A stretch of DNA of 27,098 nucleotides, taken from positions 1 through 27,098 of IMG/VR virus record IMGVR_UViG_3300042450_002344; one strand, given 5' to 3'. Origin of the DNA: a virus. This document shows positions 20,740-27,098 of the stretch, piece after piece (positions within the stretch are counted from its first letter, which is position 1; every line of letters begins with the position of its first letter). The notes beneath the pieces are model-generated. The model searched no databases, was not told the origin of the DNA, and worked only from the letters and a program-made list of their open reading frames with translations. Both the position numbers and the translations under genes were made by a program.

Positions 20740-21005
20740 GATGCATTCTCCATGATGTGAATAGAAAGTTCACCAGAACGAAGCCAATCAAAAGCTTCGG
20801 TTGAAATCCAATCGTTGCACTTCACAGCAAAACGCTCTGCCGTGCCCTGCTGCCCAATTTCTCCAATCATGCTTTTTGCTGTCTCGATGTCCCATAGCCG
20901 GATTTGTGTAAACGGCTTCAAGGGAGCTTTGATGTGGGAGATGTTGCAGTACGGACCGCCGTCCCAAACGAACTTGAACATGCTTACCGTGAGTGTCAAC
21001 CTCAT
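20736..21005 (-). CDS. Hypothetical protein
   Basis: 89 residues from the ATG at 21005, which overlaps the previous stop (ATGA). It is beta-rich at the start (MRLTLTVSMFKFVWDGGPYCNISHIK) with a helix around WDIETAKSMIGEIGQQ. No family is recognised. It is the fourth gene of the operon. Confidence 0.8.
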   Translation of the reverse strand: MRLTLTVSMFKFVWDGGPYCNISHIKAPLKPFTQIRLWDIETAKSMIGEIGQQGTAERFAVKCNDWISTEAFDWLRSGELSIHIMENAS

Positions 21006-21478
21006 TTTGTTGCCCAAGCCGCAGTGATGCTTTCCGCTGCAAGGACATTTGCCATCACGAGACGCAATGCATCAGCAAGGCTTCCACTCCCTGCAAGGTC
21101 GGTAAGAATTTCTCCGTCGTCGTCAAGGCTCATCACCGAAGCAATGCGGCATGTCCGGTCAATAACACTCAACATACGCACTCGACGACGTTCTGGGTGC
21201 CTGCTAGGGATGATGTCATCGTCGCCCCCTTCCCGAATAGGAGCTGCCCAGCCAGAGGTTTCAACTCCAAGAAACTCGAAGTCGTGAAGTGTTTCTTCGT
21301 CGGTCTCGTTGGCGATGTTTTCCAAACCAACATAGATATCACCGTAGACACCAAGTGTCACCAGTTGCCCGTCACGGCTCTTGAAAATATGGCACGTGGA
21401 CTTTGTAAGACCCGGCCAGTTAGCCAAGTCATTGAAAATTTCTGTTGCAGCTTCTGTCAGCTCTAAATTGCTTTTCAT
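21002..21478 (-). CDS. Hypothetical protein
   Basis: 158 residues with AAAGGA before the ATG. The N-terminal half is beta-rich (KSTCHIFKSRDGQLVTLGVYGDIYVGLENIANETDEE). The C-terminal part includes an Arg-rich HPERRRVRMLSVIDRTCRIASV strand and a final long helix. No family is recognised. It is the third gene of the operon, 49 bases after the second. Confidence 0.82.
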   Translation of the reverse strand: MKSNLELTEAATEIFNDLANWPGLTKSTCHIFKSRDGQLVTLGVYGDIYVGLENIANETDEETLHDFEFLGVETSGWAAPIREGGDDDIIPSRHPERRRVRMLSVIDRTCRIASVMSLDDDGEILTDLAGSGSLADALRLVMANVLAAESITAAWATK

Positions 21479-21526
21479 GATGTTTCCTTTTTTTAGTAAT
21501 TGATTTTTTAGTGGGTGATTTTTATT

Positions 21527-21697
21527 CTAGTCAATAAGTACGTAGTTGTCACCGTTTCCCTCGGTGAGACCTGTGTAAATAATTACCTGGCCCTCGTTGT
21601 CGTGCTCGATGTCTGCTGTAGGCAGAAACTCGTACAACGCCTTGCGGAACTTCTTTCCTGAAATAACTGTTTTTTTGTAAAGTGGTTTTTTAGCCAT
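21527..21697 (-). CDS. 56-residue hypothetical protein
   Basis: It starts MAKKPLYKKTVISGKKFRKA and continues as a beta-rich acidic protein with good codon use, ending YVLID. AAGGGG lies seven bases before the ATG and overlaps the end of the gene upstream. It is too short for many gene callers but well placed in the operon. A basic start and acidic end suggest a small nucleic-acid or protein adaptor; no family is recognised. Confidence 0.78.
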   Translation of the reverse strand: MAKKPLYKKTVISGKKFRKALYEFLPTADIEHDNEGQVIIYTGLTEGNGDNYVLID

Positions 21698-21699
21698 TG

Positions 21700-21909
21700 C
21701 TATTCCCCTTTGATGAATTCGCAGATTGATTTTTTAGGCATCTTGCGGTCAAGAACTTTGGTTCCAGTTTCTAGACCGACATAGCTGAGCAGATAAGTGC
21801 TGCCGTTGCTGCGTGTCGGTGCTTTGATTTCAGTTACCCGATAGTGCTCGTGAAAAGCCCAAGTAAAGATGTTCCCTACTGCGAGCTGCTCAATCCGCTT
21901 GGTTTGCAT
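21700..21909 (-). CDS. Small beta-barrel-like protein, probably leaderless
   Basis: 69 residues starting MQTKRIEQLAVGNIFTWAFH. The pattern VGNIFTW ... YRVTEIKAP ... YLLSYVGLETGTKVLDRKMP suggests a small SH3-like barrel. There is no ribosome-binding site. The -10 box of a good promoter ends seven bases before the ATG, so the transcript should begin at or next to the start codon. Leaderless mRNAs are common in actinobacteria. Confidence 0.78.
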   Translation of the reverse strand: MQTKRIEQLAVGNIFTWAFHEHYRVTEIKAPTRSNGSTYLLSYVGLETGTKVLDRKMPKKSICEFIKGE

Positions 21910-21916
21910 GGGGTGA

Positions 21917-21945
21917 ATAGTAGCGAGGATACTTGCGGCTTGCAA
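21917..21945 (-). promoter_or_regulatory. Promoter TTGCAA-17-TACTAT (leaderless)
   Basis: On the minus strand TTGCAA (21945-21940), 17 bases, TACTAT (21922-21917), then seven bases to the ATG at 21909. It drives the six-gene operon ending at 19954. Confidence 0.65.
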
Positions 21946-21964
21946 CCCCCAAGGCAGAATATTT

Positions 21965-22088
21965 CTCATCCGCCACCGTCATTTGTTTTTTGCTTTTGAA
22001 AACCCCGGGAAAACCGGTCTGGAGTCCCGTATGGGGTTTGGCTTATTTTATTGCCTGGAGATGGCTTGCGAAGAAGTCGGGCGGGGCT
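21965..22088. repeat. Dispersed intergenic element, copy 5
   Basis: TCATCCGCCACCGTCATTTG (21965-21984), AGTCCCG (22023-22029) and GCGGGGCT (22081-22088), the last overlapping the stop codon of the gene at 22088. It separates that gene from the leaderless promoter. Confidence 0.68.
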
Positions 22089-22321
22089 TAGGAGCGCTCA
22101 TAAAACTTGACGTTCCGACCATTGATGTTGTCATCCCAAAAAGAATGGACTAATTCCATCTCAACAGTGCTAGAAGTGTGCTTTTCTTTATTACTGCAGG
22201 ACGCTTGCATTGCAGGAACGCCAATACTAACCTCATGCCCGCAGTTGGGGCAACGCCATAATTCCGTACGGGACTGTGGTTTACTTTTTCTGCGTGTCAT
22301 AGTCATTTCATTTTGCATCAT
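22088..22321 (-). CDS. Small zinc-ribbon-like protein
   Basis: 77 residues from the ATG pair at 22321/22318, with GGAG five bases before it. A longer frame to 22531 runs through the start of the hairpin array and is not credible. WRCPNCGHEVSIGVPAMQASC holds a CxxC knuckle plus a later Cys, typical of a zinc ribbon. It is the first real gene left of the array. A possible promoter (TAGTAT-type -10 near 22346-22351) lies upstream, close to the heptamer at 22385. Confidence 0.75.
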   Translation of the reverse strand: MMQNEMTMTRRKSKPQSRTELWRCPNCGHEVSIGVPAMQASCSNKEKHTSSTVEMELVHSFWDDNINGRNVKFYERS

Positions 22322-23279
22322 TTTTCTCCATCCTGGCGAAAGAGATACTAATAGGTAGAACAGCCCTGCTGCTGCATGTCTTTCAGTCCCGACTCTAATC
22401 ACAGTCCCTGCTCCATTGCAACCTCGCCTCAGGTTGCGCTTCGTATCCAGACGCGGCCACCCTTCGGCGTGGCAGCGCCCGGCTTCTCGCTCCACCTTGG
22501 GCTCAGTTTTATTGCGCTTGACGTTATTCACCGCTCACCACCCCCCGTTCGAAAACGATTTCGCCCATAAATGTGCTCATCAGTTTTCTCACTACGGGTG
22601 GTTCTGCGGATGAAATAACTATTCGACAGCCGCAATCGTTATTTATTAGTCCCGATGACCGACATAACAATCCACGCTCAATTTCACCCTCACACTGGCT
22701 CCGCTTCGCAGCCCAGATTACGCCAGACTTCGTCTTGGCTTCACCTGGGTTCCTCGCTCCACCAAGGCTCGGTCTTATCTCGCTTTGTCGACATTCACGC
22801 TCCACCTGCACCACCGCTACAAAACGCTTTCCGCTTCGCTACAAGCAGTTTTTCCGCTTCGGTGCTGGTTGCGCGATGAAATGTCTCAACACCCGGAAAT
22901 ATTGATTACCTGTAATTACTTTTTAGTCCCGAAGCCCCCATGACAACTGTCGTGCTTGCTTGGTGTCACAGCACGGCTTCGCAGGCTCGCTTCGTATGCA
23001 CTCGAATCCGCTGCCGACAAGCGGCTCGTCTTCGGTGCACCGATGCGTTATCACGCGTCGGCAAGTACTTCGCTTGCCTTCTACGCCATGCTCAGCCACC
23101 AATCGCACTAACCGACGCCATTCATGACTTCACTACCGACCGCTCCGCTTCCCGGCGCTCGTGCCTCGGCCTGGGAAAGCTTCGCTCACGGTTGTTCAGT
23201 CAATGAAATGGCTTACTTGCCTAAATTGGTAATTAGTCCCGACCTTAATAACATTGACCTAGTAATTTGTTTGGTTACC

Positions 23280-23382
23280 GCATTCTCTCGGAAACACCGC
23301 TCGTGCTCCGCTCGTGTTCGCTTGAAGGAACTTCCGCGCTCCACGAAGCTACGTCACGAGCTCCGTTTCCTACGCGAAATGC
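23280..23382. repeat. Array hairpin, unit 23235-23394
   Basis: GCATT (23280-23284)/AATGC (23378-23382), GGAAAC (23290-23295)/GTTTCC (23365-23370) and GCTCGTG (23299-23305)/CACGAGC (23355-23361) give 18 nested pairs, with an inner GAAG-gaa-CTTC hairpin. Confidence 0.75.
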
Positions 23383-23521
23383 GCACGCTTATTAGTCCCG
23401 ATTGATTATTGAATAACTATCCCCGCTTGTTCCTTTTCCCGCAAACAGCCTCGCTACTCTCGCAATCCTGCCTCTCCGCCATAGCGTCGGGTACTTCAAT
23501 CGCTTCAGTTTGTTTCCCGGA

Positions 23522-23576
23522 TTGGCGAGTTCTACGAACCGCCAAACTACATATCGAATCCTGCTTCGATATGTAG
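23522..23576. repeat. Array hairpin pair, unit 23394-23689
   Basis: Hairpin a: TTGGCG (23522-23527), bulged A, GTTC (23529-23532), loop TAC, GAAC (23536-23539), CGCCAA (23540-23545). Hairpin b: a perfect 12-base stem, CTACATATCGAA (23547-23558)/TTCGATATGTAG (23565-23576). It is related to 23978-24023. Confidence 0.85.
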
Positions 23577-23977
23577 TCAAGCCCGTACAACAAACATCGC
23601 TCATTCGTCCACCTCGGCCATGGCTACGATTCAGGAACTGCTCGCTCCGCAGGCTTCTTGCGCAAAAAGAGAAACATCGCTATTCACTAGTCCCGCAATA
23701 AGTAAGAACACAACTCCGGTAGACGCACTTTCTGTTTCTATCCAACCGCCCGCTTCGCCCGTGCACGCAAGGGCATGCTGCCCACGCACGCACGAGGCTG
23801 CGCTTGGCTACTGGATAGCCCCAGAAGAGCGCTCTTGTTCAGACTCTTTAGTCCCGTAGGTAATTGAATAACAGTCACCGCTTGCGTTCCGAGTACTCCA
23901 CATTCAACGCTAAGTTCGCAATTCTGGCTCTCCGACATCACTGCGGACACTTCAGTCGCTTCAGTTTGCTTGTCGGA

Positions 23978-24023
23978 TTGGTGAGTCCTGCGGACCACCA
24001 ACCTCATACCAATAGATTGGTAT
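23978..24023. repeat. Array hairpin pair, unit 23850-24141, covarying with 23522-23576
   Basis: Hairpin a: TTGGTG (23978-23983), bulged A, GTCC, loop TGC, GGAC, CACCAA (ends 24001). Hairpin b: ATACCAAT (24006-24013)/ATTGGTAT (24016-24023). Both stems differ in sequence from the related unit but keep pairing, including the bulged A. Confidence 0.85.
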
Positions 24024-24884
24024 TTCGGCAAGTCCGAACACAAACATCACTCCTTCGTGTACCTAGCGATGTCTCCAATCCAGAAAATGCTTCACTACGC
24101 TTTTGAATGTTGCGTACTCAGAAACTGCTCGCTACTTATTAGTCCCGTAAATATCCACCGGACAACCACCGTTACTCTCTCTCGCTCACGTGATGCTCCG
24201 CTCGATGCTCGGTTTCGGAGTAATCCGAACTCCTCGCACCGAAACGTCGCAGCACACTCGCTCGGTCGAGATAACTAACCCTTACTGATAAAAGAAAGAA
24301 CTTTATAGTCCCGATTAATTACCATGTTCGTTCTTCTGTTCTCCAGAGACCGTTCGCAACTGCAAGCCCTTGACTTCTGGCTCGTCTCCGTCAGCTCAAT
24401 CGTTGCTTACGCATCACTAAATGATTTAGCTTCTTCCCGGCATCAAGTCTCTAGTCCCGATTATCCGACAGATGATTGATTAGTCATCGCTAACTCATTT
24501 AGCGAGCCGACGCAACCGATTGCGCTGCATCGCCTTCGCTTCGTCAAGAGGCTTGACCGTTGCTCACTACCTCTGGTTCACAGAAAGAAACGAACGCCCG
24601 GATTTGTTCTTAAGCCCCGTAGAAAGCTGTATAAAGCTCACCAGATTTTGCACCACCAACGGAGTTACGCTCTGACTGAGTCGCTCGTCCACTTCCGTTA
24701 CGCGAGAAATCTCTTCAGCAACGCTCGCTTCATTTTGTTGCACAAAAATCGCTCGCTAGCTTCATCGATTTACCCGCTCCACTACAGCGATACTCGCACT
24801 CAAGTCATCGCTCCACCCGTGGTGCTACAAAATCTTGTTATCAAGTCCCGTGCAGATTTATCTAACAACTTTGGCACCAGCGAA

Positions 24885-24950
24885 TTCCCACGGAGCGAGG
24901 CATCGAAATCAAAAATGATTTCGTGCTCGCTGAGCGGGGGGCCGTGGGAA
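24885..24950. repeat. Array hairpin, unit 24844-24997
   Basis: TTCCCACGG (24885-24893)/CCGTGGGAA (24942-24950) encloses AGCGA/TCGCT, GCA/TGC and CGAAATCA (24904-24911)/TGATTTCG (24916-24923) with an AAAA loop. That is 25 pairs with two single-base bulges and one larger one-sided bulge. Confidence 0.82.
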
Positions 24951-25285
24951 GTACGCTTCCTCATCCCGGATAACGGGTATAACTGTTTAGGTTTTCAGCC
25001 CCGTACGGACATTGAATGAATGGTTCCCGCTTATCCATATACGAAATCTTTACCGAGTTCAACGCTACGGATGTTTTCGACCGCTGCTCGGTCTCAACAA
25101 CCCTCCGCTTTTGAACCCGGTAACCGTCGATTCGTAGCTTCGCTTCGCTTCTCTAGAATCGCCTAGATTTCTTATCTGTCTAAGCTGTTTGAAGGAAAGA
25201 AATACATCATTGATTCAACAACTACTGAGTCCCGAGACTTCAATAAATATCTATCTTTGATTGCGACATCCCGGACATTCGCCTC

Positions 25286-25450
25286 GTCGCAACGCTTCTC
25301 GTGTATTTTGCTACCCCAGAAGTTCGGTCGCAAGGTCGCTTCGCTTATGCTAGCGCCGAATTGCTGTCGCACTTCGTTGCTTCGCATCTCCCTACGCATA
25401 CCTTACTCCTCCTTCTGGGTACACAAAATAACACTTCGTCGCTATGCGAC
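25286..25450. repeat. Array hairpin, unit 25228-25476
   Basis: GTCGC (25286-25290)/GCGAC (25446-25450), GTG plus TATTTTG (25301-25310)/CAAAATA plus CAC (25424-25434), and ACCCCAGAAG (25313-25322)/CTTCTGGGT (25412-25420) with one extra C. Confidence 0.75.
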
Positions 25451-25504
25451 TCGTCAAACAGTCCTGCAACATATAAGTCCCGTTTTTCTTAGTACTCACT
25501 CACC

Positions 25505-25594
25505 GCATACATTTTCTTTTCGACCTACGTTCGCTTTGCGTGCATCGTTCCTCTGCACAGCACGCTCACTCCGAGTCGAACGAAAATGCAATGC
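25505..25594. repeat. Array hairpin, unit 25476-25614
   Basis: GCAT (25505-25508)/ATGC (25591-25594), CATTTTC (25510-25516)/GAAAATG (25582-25588), TCGAC (25520-25524)/GTCGA (25575-25579), then an inner GCGT-GCA/TGC-(5 nt)-ACGC stem (25538-25565). It is homologous to 25780-25873. Confidence 0.82.
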
Positions 25595-25658
25595 TTGCTC
25601 GCTCGCAAAAACTAGTCCCGTAAAGGCAAACATAAAGCTTCACTTCGCCTCCTCGCTT

Positions 25659-25717
25659 GCCAGGTAGACGCCAGGCTCCCTACGCAAACTACGGGAAGCC
25701 TCGGCGGCTACTCTGGC
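25659..25717. repeat. Array hairpin, unit 25614-25750
   Basis: GCCAG/CTGGC (25659-25663 / 25713-25717), GTAG/CTAC (25664-25667 / 25708-25711), CGC/GCG (25669-25671 / 25704-25706), AGGCT/AGCCT (25673-25677 / 25697-25701), CCC/GGG (25678-25680 / 25693-25695). That is 20 pairs around a 12-base loop. Confidence 0.85.
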
Positions 25718-25779
25718 TTCGTTCGGAATGCTCGTTGTTGTTGGTTTTTAGTCCCGATGCGTTTCAAATAAAAGCTACC

Positions 25780-25873
25780 GCATGCGTTTTCTTTTTCGTT
25801 GTTCTTTCGCTTTGCGTAACTTCGTACCTCGTTACCAGCACGCTCATTCACATCGAACAGAAAGACGCAATGC
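25780..25873. repeat. Array hairpin, unit 25750-25893, covarying with 25505-25594
   Basis: GCAT/ATGC (25780-25783 / 25870-25873), GCGT/ACGC (25784-25787 / 25865-25868), TTTCT/AGAAA (25788-25792 / 25859-25863), TTCG/CGAA (25795-25798 / 25854-25857), and an inner GCGT-AAC/GTT-ACGC stem (25814-25843). Confidence 0.82.
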
Positions 25874-25940
25874 TTGTTGGCTTATAGAAGTAAGTCCCGT
25901 AATAATTTATCTAACAACTCCCGGCAGTGCCGTTTTTCAT

Positions 25941-26057
25941 GGTTTGTTAAATTTTACTCCCTCTCTTTTTTTCTTTTTACCGCTCCGCAAGCGTCGCTTT
26001 CGCTCGTGCCTCGCTCAAAAAAGACAAAAAGAGCCTCTTCCGTAAACTTTAAAAACC
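25941..26057. repeat. Array hairpin, unit 25893-26112
   Basis: GGTT/AACC (25941-25944 / 26054-26057), TTAAA/TTTAA (25947-25951 / 26048-26052), TTAC/GTAA (25954-25957 / 26042-26045), CTCTTTTT/AAAAAGAG (25963-25970 / 26026-26033), CTTTTT/AAAAAG (25973-25978 / 26018-26023). Confidence 0.78.
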
Positions 26058-26636
26058 AACAGTCGCTCCACTCCTTTTCAAAACAGGCACATGCCTAACC
26101 ATGTGGTTATTAGTCCCGTTTTTTTTTGATAAATAAAAGTCCACGCCTACTCGCTCACCAGCAGATGCTTCCGGTGGTGTCCGCAAAAGAGCTACCACCA
26201 ACCTTCAGCAGCTGCCCGGTTTCACTTCGTAAAGCTGTTTGTTAAACATTGCTTATAAAACATTCTCTATAGTCCCGCAAGCTTCGCTTGCTACAAAAAT
26301 CACAACTTGTGCTCGTGCTTCTTTTCTCACTCGGCGAACGCTCGAAATTCCAGAATGCTCGTTATCTCACTCTTAAATCCTTTAAGTACACTGCGCATCG
26401 CAGCTCGCCTCAAACGACTCACCGCTTGAATGGTCTCTAGTCCCGAACTTTTACTGTTTGCATTCAAGCTTCTCGTCCTTCAACGCTCGCATCCTCGCTT
26501 GTTCCCTTAAATTCTTTAATCGTAAAATAACTCCGCTCCTGGAACCTTCTCGCTCCCGCCATGCTCAAAAAGAAAGCAACTTCGCTGTTTGCTCCCAGCA
26601 GTTATTAGTCCCGTATTTAGTCTCATCACAATTACC

Positions 26637-26754
26637 GCATTGCATACAGTCGAACTGTTGCTTCGCTATTAGGGCTTATGACGCTTCGCTTGCACGCTGG
26701 GCGTGCACAACACCCTAAACAGCTGCGCAGCATTTCGACTTCGTACGCAAATGC
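26637..26754. repeat. Array hairpin, unit 26607-26768
   Basis: GCATT/AATGC (26637-26641 / 26750-26754), AGTCGAA/TTCGACT (26648-26654 / 26734-26740), TTAGGG/CCCTAA (26669-26674 / 26713-26718), TGCACGC/GCGTGCA (26691-26697 / 26701-26707, loop TGG). Confidence 0.8.
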
Positions 26755-26816
26755 TTACCCAGTTTTTAGTCCCGAATATATTTGAATAAAAGTCCACGGC
26801 GAAATTGCTTGCTCGC

Positions 26817-26937
26817 ATTCCAAAGCAATACTCCCTCCATTTATCCATTTAACGCTGCTCGCTCTTCAGGCTTACGGCCTTCGGCCTACAGCCATTCGTA
26901 AATGGAGTAAATGGGGCCTTCCGTATTTCTTTGGAAT
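26817..26937. repeat. Array hairpin, unit 26768-26987
   Basis: ATTCCAAAG/CTTTGGAAT (26817-26825 / 26929-26937), ATAC/GTAT (26828-26831 / 26923-26926), CCATTTA/TAAATGG twice (26837-26843 / 26908-26914 and 26845-26851 / 26899-26905), with an inner GGCC-ttc-GGCC hairpin. About 31 pairs outside the inner loop. Confidence 0.85.
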
Positions 26938-26995
26938 ACCAGTCGCTTCGCTTCTTCTGCGCTTCAATTTACTCCTGTCACTTACTAGTCCCGTA

Positions 26996-27098
26996 TTATT
27001 TTTGTGGACTGAAGGAGCAAATCATCTTTCCTTCTTTGAGTTCAAGGACTTCACATCCAAGGTCTTCAAGAATCATTGCCGCAACATCTTTGTAGTCT
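26996..27098 (-). CDS. C-terminal fragment of a gene reading into the array
   Basis: 33 codons remain before a TAA at 26998-26996; the rest lies beyond the window. It reads DYKDVAAMILEDLGCEVLEL followed by KEGKMICSFSPQK, helical then beta, with good codon use. The stop is three bases before the heptamer at 26987-26993, so an mRNA of this gene would run directly into the array. No family can be assigned from the fragment. Confidence 0.75.
   Translation of the reverse strand, partial: DYKDVAAMILEDLGCEVLELKEGKMICSFSPQK

Larger units (their letters stand above)
22385..26993. repeat. Array of 24 same-orientation AGYCCCG heptamers separated by long variable hairpins
   Basis: Plus-strand heptamer starts: 22385, 22648, 22925, 23235, 23394, 23689, 23850, 24141, 24307, 24453, 24613, 24844, 24997, 25228, 25476, 25614, 25750, 25893, 26112, 26271, 26439, 26607, 26768, 26987. 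All are AGTCCCG except 24613 and 24997 (AGCCCCG); 17 of 24 are preceded by T. Spacings are 136-168 in 14 intervals, 219-248 in four, and 263-310 in five. About 0.3 copies of one such 7-mer would be expected by chance in one strand. Many heptamers are followed after about 10-20 bases by a second box resembling AATAANAGTCACCGC. The sequence between contains strong long-range hairpins and no credible gene. I do not recognise a named family. It may be a transcribed string of structured RNAs (the minus strand is purine-rich and a gene reads into it), or hairpins acting as single-stranded DNA. Confidence 0.85.

Noticed and set aside
22267-22275. CGGGACT on the plus strand at 22269
   Set aside because: It lies within the coding part of the zinc-ribbon gene, in opposite orientation, and is explained by the codons.
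22088-22531. Long frame extending the zinc-ribbon gene to 22531
   Set aside because: The extension overlaps array hairpins (for example GCAACC/GGTTGC near 22419) and the heptamer at 22385, while a GGAG site precedes the ATG at 22321.
22416-26718. Many open frames of 60-136 codons on the plus strand within the hairpin array
   Set aside because: They lack ribosome-binding sites, overlap each other in all frames, are rich in Ser/Arg/Cys from the CGCTTCG-type repeats, and cross the heptamers and hairpin stems. They look like by-products of low stop-codon density.
22385-26993. CRISPR array
   Set aside because: The constant part is only 7-8 bases, the intervals are 136-310 bases, and they contain internal hairpins; no cas genes are present.
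22385-26993. Integron cassette array with attC sites
   Set aside because: Hairpins with variable sequence are reminiscent of attC, but I see no GTTRRRY/RYYYAAC core pairs at unit ends, no cassette genes and no integrase in the window. A distant analogue is not excluded.
22385-26993. Group I introns, suggested by the GACTA/TAGTC motif
   Set aside because: The other conserved core elements (P, Q and full R/S segments) were not found, and units of 140-160 bases are too short.

Overview
The window looks like part of a double-stranded DNA phage (or prophage) genome that infects an actinobacterium. Phage character comes from tightly packed small genes with ATGA/TAATG overlaps, an endolysin-holin cassette, phage replication proteins, and families such as Api92-like and MGYTHY proteins. 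The actinobacterial host is inferred mainly from a WhiB-family protein (C48, C73, C76, C82) and from short actinophage-type DNA-binding proteins. A freshwater or marine actinobacterial host would fit the moderate GC content, but that is a guess.

Layout: (1) 1-7068, plus strand: the end of a very large beta-helix/Fn3/repeat/membrane protein, then an M15 peptidase endolysin, holin-like membrane proteins, a lipoprotein, a ferredoxin and small regulatory or membrane proteins. (2) 7070-9640, minus strand: a compact operon of small proteins under a TTGCAA-17-TACATT promoter with an operator-like palindrome, followed by a winged-helix regulator (9689-10123). (3) 10133-13279, plus strand: a small DNA-binding protein, a metallophosphoesterase, a proteasome-beta-like Ntn hydrolase, a WhiB protein and two small proteins. 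(4) 13289-15683, minus strand: tRNA-Asn, tRNA-Arg, ribbon-helix-helix proteins and replication proteins. (5) 15950-22321, minus strand: two early-type operons (18577 to 16682, ending in an XRE regulator and a terminator; and 21945 to 19954, starting with a leaderless gene). The gaps between gene blocks carry a family of about 100-150 bp repeated elements and one candidate small RNA.

(6) 22385-26993: 4.6 kb with no credible gene. It holds 24 copies of a heptamer AGYCCCG, all in the same orientation, mostly spaced 136-168 bp or 219-310 bp. Between the heptamers lie long imperfect hairpins whose sequences differ from unit to unit. In two pairs of related units the stems have changed on both sides so that pairing is kept. 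This is what selection on a folded RNA or single-stranded DNA would produce. The same heptamer is part of the dispersed elements in region 5. I do not recognise this array as any named system and regard it as the main discovery candidate. A gene fragment at 26996-27098 (minus) reads straight into the array.

All calls come from reading the sequence; no database search or folding program was run.
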